In this document: piece by piece, positions 15,469-20,901 of the stretch
Layout of the letters: each line of letters begins with the position of its first letter
How positions within the stretch are numbered: the stretch's first letter is position 1
Translations under genes and position numbers: made by a program
Assembly: GCA_016219765.1 (NCBI GenBank)
Contig: JACRKM010000112.1
Span: forward strand, 1 to 20,901
Direction of reading: 5' to 3'
DNA length: 20,901 bases
Origin: Candidatus Woesearchaeota archaeon
GTDB taxonomy: Archaea; Nanobdellota; Nanobdellia; Woesearchaeales; UBA11576
The notes under the pieces: model-generated
The model's database searches: none
What the model saw: only the letters and a program-made list of their open reading frames with translations
What the model was told of the DNA's origin: nothing

Positions 15469-15762
15469 TCACGCCTTGACTTGTATTAATGTTTTGGATT
15501 CCCCGCAGAAAAAGAACACTTGGCGGATGCGCGATGTGGTGGAAAGCAATTTTTTGATCTTGCGCAGCTGCTTCTTTGCCTTTGCGATTCGATGGCTGCA
15601 TTTAACCTCGTAGATGTCATAGAAGTCTCCTTTCATCGCAAGGATGTCGATCTCTGCGACACACCTGTGGCGTTTAGAGAAGAGCGGGACGTGCGTTTGA
15701 AGAAGATCATATCGAGACTCAATCGTCGAGCACAATTCCTCGACGTATTTGTCGTGCTTGAT
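15469..15762 (-). CDS. Small PD-(D/E)XK nuclease-like protein
   Basis: The 97-residue product (107 if the TTG at 15792 is used) contains AEIDILAMKGDFYDIYEVKC followed by a basic helix rich in Lys and Arg. The spacing of Asp in EIDIL and Glu-Val-Lys in YEVKC is the signature of PD-(D/E)XK nuclease folds such as Holliday-junction resolvase-like, Mrr-like and VRR-NUC-like proteins. It is short for a complete enzyme and may be a minimal single-domain version. A TATA box (TTTATATA, minus strand, 15837-15844) lies upstream. Substrate and role are unknown; DNA repair or restriction-like roles are only guesses. Confidence 0.65.
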   Translation of the reverse strand: MKHDKYVEELCSTIESRYDLLQTHVPLFSKRHRCVAEIDILAMKGDFYDIYEVKCSHRIAKAKKQLRKIKKLLSTTSRIRQVFFFCGESKTLIQVKA

Positions 15763-15836
15763 CATCGTGATAGCCCGAAGGCAATGTTCCAAGCGTATGT
15801 GACAGTCGTCGTTAACAAAAATAATGAATAATCTAG

Positions 15837-15844
15837 TATATAAA
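15837..15844 (-). promoter_or_regulatory. TATA box for the nuclease-like gene
   Basis: TTTATATA on the minus strand places a start site near 15812, giving a leader of about 20 bases to the TTG at 15792 or about 50 bases to the ATG at 15762. Confidence 0.45.
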
Positions 15845-15929
15845 TTCTTTGTTTTTCGCGCAGGGGTTTATCGTTTTGAGCAAGAATGTTCTCCCGACGG
15901 CAAAAGCCGCGCGCGTGCCTCACGAAATC

Positions 15930-15937
15930 TTTTAATA
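15930..15937 (+). promoter_or_regulatory. TATA-like box for lplA
   Basis: TTTTAATA is centred about 27 bases before the ATG at 15961. This supports that ATG, with a leaderless mRNA, over the longer open frame that begins at 15886. Confidence 0.5.
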
Positions 15938-15960
15938 GTTTGAACGTGATTCGACAGAAC

Positions 15961-16818
15961 ATGGACTGGTCCTTGATTGATTATCAGCCGCAAAGCATCG
16001 TTGACTTACACGCGATGGAAGATGCACTCTTTGAGATGCTATGTGCGGGAGCGATTTCATCGACGCTTATGATCTCGCAGCTTCGCACGCTCGGAATTTC
16101 TCTCGGTGTTAATCAAAGCATTGCCGATCTTCGCCTGGATGATGCGTTACGCGACGGTATAGATGTTGTGCGTAGACAATCGGGTGGTCGCGCGATGCTC
16201 CTTGGATCAAAGTACTTGGTGCTTAGTTTTTTCACGAATGAATCGGCAGTTAATTGCAGTGGAACGCGCGACATCTATTGTAATATTCTCAAAAATTATG
16301 TGCTCGCTCCACTTGAAGCTTCGTTTGGTGTCTTAGGCGAGATCGAGAACGTCAACGACTTAGTATGTGCGGGCAAAAAATTTGGTGGAGCCGCACAAAA
16401 GAAGATGCACGACAATGTTCTTGTGCACTGCTACATACGCCTCGAGGACGACAACGCGGAGATGGTGCGGTACGTCACTATTGGAGGCATCCCGCTGGAA
16501 CCATACATATCACTAATAGATTCCTTCGCAACGGGCCTTTCTCGCTTGCTGAATCGTCAGGTTTTCGCGAATCAAGTGCGATCGGCGATTGTTGAGAATC
16601 TTGGGCCGGAACCACGCGGCATTGGGCAGGACGAAACATTGCTTGCAGAACTCAAGAAACAGCAGTACGTTGTGAATGCTGGCCTTGTTGCACGTGCGGA
16701 TGCTGCTGCTGTTTGTCGTGGGCATTGCGATATCATTGGCGGCTCAGGATCGGCGATGTACTACAAGATTTCTGAGCTTGAACAATTGGTTCGGCAAAGG
16801 AATCTTCACGTCCGCTGA
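15961..16818 (+). CDS. lplA: Lipoate-protein ligase A family protein
   Basis: This enzyme attaches lipoate, or transfers a lipoyl/octanoyl group, to the lysine of lipoyl domains. The 285-residue protein shows the family motifs RRQSGGRAM (about residues 71-79; usual form RRxSGGGxV) and GKKFGGAAQKK (about 138-148), which holds the catalytic Lys. The start at 15961 is set by the TATA box. It converges with the E2 gene (28 bases between stops), which carries a lipoyl domain and is its likely substrate. Biotin ligase and octanoyltransferase LipM/LipB share the fold, but the motifs and neighbour favour lipoate ligase. Confidence 0.85.
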   Translation: MDWSLIDYQPQSIVDLHAMEDALFEMLCAGAISSTLMISQLRTLGISLGVNQSIADLRLDDALRDGIDVVRRQSGGRAMLLGSKYLVLSFFTNESAVNCSGTRDIYCNILKNYVLAPLEASFGVLGEIENVNDLVCAGKKFGGAAQKKMHDNVLVHCYIRLEDDNAEMVRYVTIGGIPLEPYISLIDSFATGLSRLLNRQVFANQVRSAIVENLGPEPRGIGQDETLLAELKKQQYVVNAGLVARADAAAVCRGHCDIIGGSGSAMYYKISELEQLVRQRNLHVR

Positions 16819-16846
16819 AGCATCTTTTCTACTTCTCAAATCCCTC

Positions 16847-18208
16847 CTATTTCTCAAACAAGAATAGATCGGGGTCTTCAAGATACGATATTAGCTTATT
16901 CGTGAATCTTGCAGCCTCTACTCCATCAAGCACGCGGTGATCAAACGTTACTGACAAGGGCATGACTTTTCTAAACTGCATGCTTCCATTCTTGAGCATG
17001 GCCTTCTCATAGATTTTTCCAGTCAGCAGAATTGCGACTTCGGGATAATTGATGATTGGCGTTGCAAATATCCCGCCGATCACGCCTACGTTGGTGATAG
17101 TGAAGGTTCCGCCCTTGAGGTCCGCCATGTTGATGGTTCTGTCGGCCGATTGCTTTGCAATCTTCTCTATCTCTTGCGCAAGATCTACGATGCTTTTCTT
17201 ATCAGCGATCTTGATAACTGGTACGATCAATCCATCCGGAGTGTCGACTGCGATGCCGATATTGTAATATTTTTTCAGAATGATCTCCCGGTTTTCTTCA
17301 TCCATGGTCGCATTGAGGTACGGATGTTCTTTGAGCGCTGCGATGAGTGCTTTGACGACAAAGGGAAGATACGTTAGTTTGATGCCTTTCTTCTTAAGTT
17401 CTTCTTTCTCATGCTCACGTATCTCCACGAGTCGCGTTACGTCTGCTTCGTCCATGTGCGTGACATGCACCGCGTGCGTGACAGATTCGACCATTTTCTT
17501 CGCGGTCGCTTTGCGTACGCCCTTGATCGGTACGCGCTCCAAATAACCATACATGTCGTATTTTTTCACGATTTTGATGGCAGAAGCTGCCGGCGCTGGT
17601 TGAAGTATGTGTTGCGCTGCCCGTGTCGCTTGTGTGTTTGGTCGCGTGCCTGCTGCTTTTTGCACGTCATCAATAGTGACGCTGCCACCCGGTCCAGTCG
17701 GTGTAATAGTGGAAAGGTCTATGCCTGCTTCTTTTGCAGCGGCGCGTGCTGCTGGTGTTGCAAGAAATTCCTTTCCTGATACTTCAACGGCGGCTGCTGT
17801 CTTCGTGACAATTCTTTTTGGTGCCTCTTCTACAGGTGCTTCCTCTAAGAATCCAACCACGCTGCCGGCTTTTGCGGCAGCTTCTACAGAACTCATCGCT
17901 GCGGTCTTGGCTGCGGGCGTTGCTTTCTTTTCCGCTTTTGCGGGTGTTGGCGTTGCAGTGATAACTTCGCCGCGCTCCCCGATCGTTGCCAGGACTCGCC
18001 CAACCTGAATGGTCTCTCCTTCTTTGAAGTGGAGTTTGAGAATCTTGCCGGTCTTTGGAGAAGGGATTTCAACAACCGCTTTGTCCGTCTCTACTTTTGC
18101 GATTGGCTGGTTTTCCTTGACGTCGTCGCCTTCTGCAATGAGCCACTTGTGAAGCTCCCCTTCAGTAATCCCTTCGCCGACATCAGGAAACTTGAATTCG
18201 TATGCCAT
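16847..18208 (-). CDS. 2-oxoacid dehydrogenase complex E2 (dihydrolipoamide acyltransferase)
   Basis: The 453-residue protein has the full E2 layout: an N-terminal lipoyl domain (1-78) with the lipoyl lysine K43 in VETDKAVVEIPSP; an Ala/Pro/Thr-rich linker (80-145); a peripheral-subunit binding domain (about 149-184) with TPAARAAAKEAGIDL and TGPGGSVTIDDV; and the catalytic domain (about 215-453) ending in the active-site DHRVLDG (His 424, Asp 428). It transfers an acyl group from lipoyl to CoA. E1 and E3 are not in the window, so the 2-oxoacid (pyruvate, branched-chain or other) cannot be told. AAGAGG lies four bases before the ATG, and a TATA box lies about 45 bases upstream. Confidence 0.93.
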   Translation of the reverse strand: MAYEFKFPDVGEGITEGELHKWLIAEGDDVKENQPIAKVETDKAVVEIPSPKTGKILKLHFKEGETIQVGRVLATIGERGEVITATPTPAKAEKKATPAAKTAAMSSVEAAAKAGSVVGFLEEAPVEEAPKRIVTKTAAAVEVSGKEFLATPAARAAAKEAGIDLSTITPTGPGGSVTIDDVQKAAGTRPNTQATRAAQHILQPAPAASAIKIVKKYDMYGYLERVPIKGVRKATAKKMVESVTHAVHVTHMDEADVTRLVEIREHEKEELKKKGIKLTYLPFVVKALIAALKEHPYLNATMDEENREIILKKYYNIGIAVDTPDGLIVPVIKIADKKSIVDLAQEIEKIAKQSADRTINMADLKGGTFTITNVGVIGGIFATPIINYPEVAILLTGKIYEKAMLKNGSMQFRKVMPLSVTFDHRVLDGVEAARFTNKLISYLEDPDLFLFEK

Positions 18209-18249
18209 GAGGCCTCTTTTTTGTAAACAATAGTGGTAATGGGATGAAG

Positions 18250-18260
18250 GATATATAAAC
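18250..18260 (-). promoter_or_regulatory. TATA box for the E2 gene
   Basis: On the minus strand this reads GTTTATATAT, a strong archaeal TATA box placing the start site near 18228 with a leader of about 20 bases. The structured repeat ends only about 13 bases upstream, close to where the transcription factor B element would lie. Confidence 0.6.
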
Positions 18261-18272
18261 GTTTTTACCTTG

Positions 18273-18738
18273 TGGGGGTTGGTGCGAAAATAATTACTAT
18301 TATTTATCTTGCCGCCGCCACCGCAACGCTCGACGCGTCGCTCGATAAGAGCATAGCTCTTATCATCTCAAGAGTGGGCACGCCTGCGGCGCGCCCACTG
18401 AGGGTTGTGACGAGAGAGAGGCCTGCACCACCACGCCAAGCTCGTGATGACGACAGTAAATCAGAATCGCCGACATTCCCCCCGATGTGCCTTCCCCATA
18501 AGGGAGTGCCTCCCTTATCAACCCACATCGTAGTATTTCGCTTCGCTCAATACTACTCAATGTTCGTCGTCCGATTGAAGCGAAGCGGAAATCGGACTTG
18601 AGATCGAGTGCCAGCGGATCGATGGCCGCTGGGGGCGTCCAACTTGTCGGTGTGAATGAGTAATTGTCCATCTCTCGCGAAAAGGCGGTGGCGGTGAGCG
18701 TGACGGCGGCGAAGCAATGGAATTTCGCACCAACCCCT
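18273..18738 (-). mobile_element. Structured GC-rich repeat, copy B, complete (466 bp)
   Basis: The ends are inverted repeats sharing GGGGTTGGTGCGAAA (left, 18274 on; right, reverse complement ending at 18737). The pairing continues inward: GGTGGCGG near the left end is complementary to CCGCCACC near the right, giving long imperfect terminal arms. CCTTG occurs on both borders (18268-18272 and 18739-18743), as a 5-bp target duplication would. Inside are the ATAAGGGAG, GATAAGAGC and AGTGGGC/GCCCACT hairpins plus variable hairpins at 18530-18556 and 18569-18597 and CAGCGG/CCGCTG at 18612-18631. No convincing gene lies within. It matches copy A at 1-364 in opposite orientation. This fills the 540-base stretch without genes between the E2 gene and the metal operon. 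It may be a MITE-like element or a structured RNA. Confidence 0.75.
18530..18597 (-). other. Variable hairpin pair in repeat copy B
   Basis: GTAGTATT (18530-18537) pairs with AATACTAC (18549-18556) around the loop TCGCTTCGCTC. GTCCGATT (18569-18576) pairs with AATCGGAC (18590-18597) around a loop holding AAGCGAAGCG. On one strand the two loops are complementary over nine bases (CGCTTCGCT with AGCGAAGCG) and could form a kissing-loop contact. The stems share no sequence with those at 32-101 although they occupy the same positions in the element. Confidence 0.7.
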
Positions 18739-18748
18739 CCTTGTAGCA

Positions 18749-19198
18749 TTATTTCTTTTGAAGAAGATACAGGCTTGTTCCAAGAACCGCGATAATCAGC
18801 ACTTGGATTTCCATTCCCTTGAATGGAAGCATTCCCCAGCTAAAGGCGACACCAAAAAATCCGAGGACAAGAGGAAATGCTCCTGTCACGCATGCAGCGC
18901 ACACTCCCGTTGAGAAACCACCGATGGCTGCTGCACAAGTGAGTGTAGTCGCCTTCTTCACGCTTGCCCGTTCTTGGAACTTGATGTAGCTATATACTGA
19001 ATTGACGGCGATGAGAGCTGCGATTGTAAGCGTGAAGAGGATCGACAAGGCAAGTTCAGTCCAGTTGATTGTGTGGAGATAGTATGGAATATATTGTATA
19101 GTAACATAGAATTGACTAAGAATGCTTGTTAGGATGATGTATACAAGAAATATTCCAACAAGCCAAAGCACGTAAGGCATTTTAAAGATTCGTTTCAT
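18749..19198 (-). CDS. Four-helix membrane protein with CxxC motif, metal operon
   Basis: The 149-residue protein has about four hydrophobic segments (roughly 9-28, 47-71, 86-120 with a break, and 128-147). Between the middle ones it carries TCAAAIGGFSTGVCAACVTG, with Cys 88, Cys 100 and Cys 103. A CxxC inside or at the edge of a membrane helix suggests metal or thiol chemistry, as in MerC/MerT-like proteins, but I cannot place it in a named family. It is the third gene of the operon, 12 bases after the cupredoxin gene, with GAGG upstream. Its stop is about 10 bases from the structured repeat. Function is unknown; a part in copper or other metal handling is inferred from its neighbours. Confidence 0.7.
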   Translation of the reverse strand: MKRIFKMPYVLWLVGIFLVYIILTSILSQFYVTIQYIPYYLHTINWTELALSILFTLTIAALIAVNSVYSYIKFQERASVKKATTLTCAAAIGGFSTGVCAACVTGAFPLVLGFFGVAFSWGMLPFKGMEIQVLIIAVLGTSLYLLQKK

Positions 19199-19210
19199 CG
19201 CTTGATATCC

Positions 19211-19645
19211 TCACTCAACAACGAGCCTGCCCGCGCCCATTCCCATGCTACAGCCAAAAGCAAATGTTCCGGATTTCTGCGGTGTAAACTCAACGGTGTT
19301 ATCAGTCTCTGTGAATGATTTTGTTATTTCAAGATCTGCAATTCGAAATGATCGAAAGCAGCCCTGGAGCCGCGCTGTGTCGGCAATGATTCGAACAGGC
19401 AAGCCTTTTTTTACTTTGATCACTTCGGGATTATAATTGAGCTTTCCCCAGCTCAGGCTGGCTTCTTGGATTCCATTAACCTGCTTCGCATCAACAACGA
19501 TTGCTGAACCACCGGATTGTTCAGAAGTTGTCTGCACTTGTGATGTCTGCGCTGCAGGTGGTAACTTTGAAGCGCAGCCCGCAAACGCTATGGCGGCAAC
19601 AACTACGAATAGCATTATTAATTTTGTTAACAGTTTATTTTCCAT
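19211..19645 (-). CDS. Cupredoxin-like lipoprotein
   Basis: The 144-residue protein starts with a signal peptide ending in the lipobox AFAGC (Cys 24), so it should be membrane-anchored and exposed outside the cell. After a Ser/Thr/Gln-rich linker (25-50) comes a small beta domain with the cupredoxin pattern: LNYNPEVIKVKKGLPVRII, then GCFRSFRI, then TFAFGCSMGMGAGRLVVE. The C-terminal Cys-x-Met-x-Met cluster and the Cys in GCFRSF look like copper ligands, replacing the more usual His. It lies 12 bases after the heavy-metal protein gene, and the stop and start are close enough for co-transcription. Copper binding or electron transfer is likely but inferred. Confidence 0.8.
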   Translation of the reverse strand: MENKLLTKLIMLFVVVAAIAFAGCASKLPPAAQTSQVQTTSEQSGGSAIVVDAKQVNGIQEASLSWGKLNYNPEVIKVKKGLPVRIIADTARLQGCFRSFRIADLEITKSFTETDNTVEFTPQKSGTFAFGCSMGMGAGRLVVE

Positions 19646-19657
19646 GGCAATATCTCT

Positions 19658-20620
19658 TTATGCGAGAGCTGCAAGTCCTGTTTTTGGGCCATACAATATC
19701 AACGCCGCGAGCAAGGACACAACGATAAGACAGTATGAAAAGAATCTTGCGAATTTGACAGGAACTTTTTTTGTCGTTGGTTTGTTTTCCACCACTTCTT
19801 CAAATAGCATGTAAGATAATCCCCACATCACAGCTATATTGATTGCCATGAATACAGGCATGAAGTAGAGGATGTGGTCGACGCGGAACATCGTGCCGAT
19901 CATGCTGCCCATTACGCCGCCCATGACTCCTGCCATCATTCCTTCAAGCACGCCCATGATTCCGCACCGCTTTCCATTGTAGAACCCAACTCCAACAGCC
20001 ACGATCATGCCTGTCATTCCACCGACGAATAGGCCGTTGCTTACTCCGATGATTGTGCCGATCATCATGCCTGTCTGCATGCCAAACGTCATGCCGAGCA
20101 TCATGCCGACCATGCTTGTGACAGTTGCCTGGTATGACTTCATGTGCCACATAGCAGATCCTATGCTTACAACTGCAACGGTTATGTAGAAGATCCACCA
20201 CCCGTATATTTCGAGAAATGCCGGATGCGTATCGAAGAGAGCAAGATATGTTCCTATCTCTAGAAGGAGAAGGATGAAGAACGTGAGCGCGCTGTACCTG
20301 AACATTCTGTACTCGACGTCATACTTTTCCTTGTTCGTCAAAGCATCGCGCAACCGCTCTTTGAAGGTTTTTCGTTCGAATGGTGCAAGACCGGCGCGAT
20401 AACCTTTTTCCTGGATTTTTGTAATGAGCATTTCTGGATTGATTTTGCTTGGATCATAGCTGATGTCTACAGCGTCATGGCGGATGACAAAACTCTCGAT
20501 GCCGGCTGTATTCTCGAGTGCAGAGCAGATAGTCTGGATGCAGCTATCGCACGACATATCTGGACAGTAGATCTTTACATTCATGCAAGCACCGCAAGAG
20601 TTTTTCTTTGTGATAGCCAT
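19658..20620 (-). CDS. Heavy-metal-associated domain fused to Met/Gly-rich membrane protein
   Basis: The 320-residue protein begins with NSCGAC (Cys 9, Cys 12) and an HMA domain (about 13-77) with the metal-binding DMSCDSC (Cys 24, Cys 27). Two conventional membrane segments (about 107-128 and 139-158) follow, then a very unusual stretch, residues 160-244, holding 17 methionines among many glycines, and two more segments (about 250-273 and 292-311). There are no P-type ATPase motifs (no DKTGT), so it is not a CopA pump. A methionine-lined path suggests Cu(I) transport. The ATG at 20584 (start of the HMA fold itself) is a possible alternative start. It is first in the three-gene operon and has a palindromic operator in front. 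Confidence 0.8.
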   Translation of the reverse strand: MAITKKNSCGACMNVKIYCPDMSCDSCIQTICSALENTAGIESFVIRHDAVDISYDPSKINPEMLITKIQEKGYRAGLAPFERKTFKERLRDALTNKEKYDVEYRMFRYSALTFFILLLLEIGTYLALFDTHPAFLEIYGWWIFYITVAVVSIGSAMWHMKSYQATVTSMVGMMLGMTFGMQTGMMIGTIIGVSNGLFVGGMTGMIVAVGVGFYNGKRCGIMGVLEGMMAGVMGGVMGSMIGTMFRVDHILYFMPVFMAINIAVMWGLSYMLFEEVVENKPTTKKVPVKFARFFSYCLIVVSLLAALILYGPKTGLAALA

Positions 20621-20650
20621 AATCTGTGGTTTTTGTGATCGCGGCCGCCA

Positions 20651-20675
20651 AAGAATTACACTCGCTGTAAATCTT
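20651..20675. promoter_or_regulatory. Candidate metal-regulator operator
   Basis: AAGAATTACA (20651-20660) and TGTAAATCTT (20666-20675) form an inverted repeat with nine of ten positions paired around CTCGC. It lies between the minus-strand TATA-like box (CTTTAAATA, about 20680-20688) and the start codon at 20620, over the predicted transcription start. A dimeric repressor responding to metal, of the ArsR or CopR kind, is likely. No regulator gene is seen in the window. Confidence 0.55.
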
Positions 20676-20679
20676 CAAC

Positions 20680-20688
20680 TATTTAAAG
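20680..20688 (-). promoter_or_regulatory. TATA-like box of the metal operon
   Basis: On the minus strand this reads CTTTAAATA, placing transcription start near 20658 and giving a leader of about 38 bases to the ATG at 20620. Confidence 0.5.
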
Positions 20689-20769
20689 ATTATGAAAGTG
20701 TGTTTTTGCACTAATGCACACAGAAACGCTGTTGTGCGCTCGGAGTAAACATTGGCAAAAAGGATACTG

Positions 20770-20901
20770 TCATCTTTTCGTCATCTTCATTTTTGCGCGA
20801 TATTTGATTAAATCAAGCAGCTTATTTCTTCCTAGCGGAAGCTGGATTTCCGCGGCTTCTGCTGGTGTAATTTCTTTAAGCTGCTGATGCGGATTCACAA
20901 A
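20770..20901 (-). CDS. C-terminal end of a probable DDE transposase (partial)
   Basis: An open frame enters from the right edge and ends at a TGA at 20770-20772, giving 43 residues. It begins FVNPHQQLKEITPAEAAEI and ends with a basic tail. The pattern N-P-H-x2-L-x4-TPAEAA is typical of the C-terminus of DDE/integrase-type transposases, where it usually reads RPHxxLxxxTPAEAAG. No terminal inverted repeat could be identified between this end and the metal operon. The gene continues outside the window, so the family and integrity cannot be judged. Confidence 0.6.
   Translation of the reverse strand, partial: FVNPHQQLKEITPAEAAEIQLPLGRNKLLDLIKYRAKMKMTKR

Noticed and set aside
15886..15960. N-terminal extension of the lipoate ligase by 25 residues.
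   Set aside because: The TATA-like box lies inside this stretch, 27 bases before the ATG at 15961, and the family core begins soon after that ATG.
18273..18738. The repeat as an SRP RNA or RNase P RNA gene.
   Set aside because: The conserved sequence motifs of those RNAs are missing, and two copies of such a gene in 18 kb would be odd.
18272..18749. Open frames of about 75-130 codons on both strands inside the repeats.
   Set aside because: They overlap each other on both strands, follow GC-rich composition, break at the one-base indel between copies, and resemble no protein.
1..20901. CRISPR arrays and tRNA or rRNA genes.
   Set aside because: No regularly spaced short repeats, cloverleaf-like sequence or rRNA motifs were seen on either strand.

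Overview
The window looks archaeal. Many genes have a TTTATATA- or TTTTAAATA-like box either 23-30 bases before the start codon, which implies leaderless mRNAs (mgtC-like, nrtR, asd, lplA), or a little further up with a short leader. The aspartate-semialdehyde dehydrogenase, the NMN adenylyltransferase and the divergent glnA/Lrp pair are archaeal in type. A DPANN or other metagenome-derived lineage is possible, but the window cannot settle this. All functional calls come from reading motifs; no database search was run.

Layout. 1-364: a GC-rich structured repeat, cut by the window edge. 439-5479: MgtC/SapB-like membrane protein, aspartate kinase, a tiny Cys-rich zinc-binding protein, glutamine synthetase divergent from an Lrp/AsnC regulator, and a lipoprotein. 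5523-5601: a 57-bp perfect-hairpin insert between 11-bp direct repeats. 5608-6651: a soluble protein carrying PAP2-phosphatase signatures. 6773-14051: an NAD salvage and turnover cluster (pncB, pncA, nadE, ADP-ribose Nudix hydrolase, nadM, ADP-ribosylglycohydrolase, nrtR), headed by a TATA box and a 21-bp palindrome that is a good candidate NrtR operator. 14174-18208: asd, a small PD-(D/E)XK-like protein, lipoate-protein ligase and a 2-oxoacid dehydrogenase E2 subunit. 18273-18738: a second, complete copy of the structured repeat in inverted orientation. 18749-20620: a three-gene metal (probably copper) operon with its own palindromic operator. 20770-20901: the C-terminal end of a probable DDE transposase.

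How the genes work together. PncA turns nicotinamide into nicotinate, PncB makes NaMN, NadM adenylates it, and NadE amidates NaAD to NAD. The ADP-ribosylglycohydrolase and the ADP-ribose Nudix enzyme would recycle ADP-ribose from NAD consumption. NrtR, which in bacteria senses ADP-ribose, closes the loop. LysC and Asd are the first two enzymes of the aspartate amino-acid family. LplA would lipoylate the neighbouring E2.

The most unusual item is the repeat family at 1-364 and 18273-18738. Its roughly 255-bp core is about 96% identical between copies, while the two adjoining hairpins keep their position and approximate size but have unrelated, still fully paired stems. The complete copy has long inverted ends and a 5-bp direct repeat at its borders, so it could be a MITE-like element, a structured RNA, or both.
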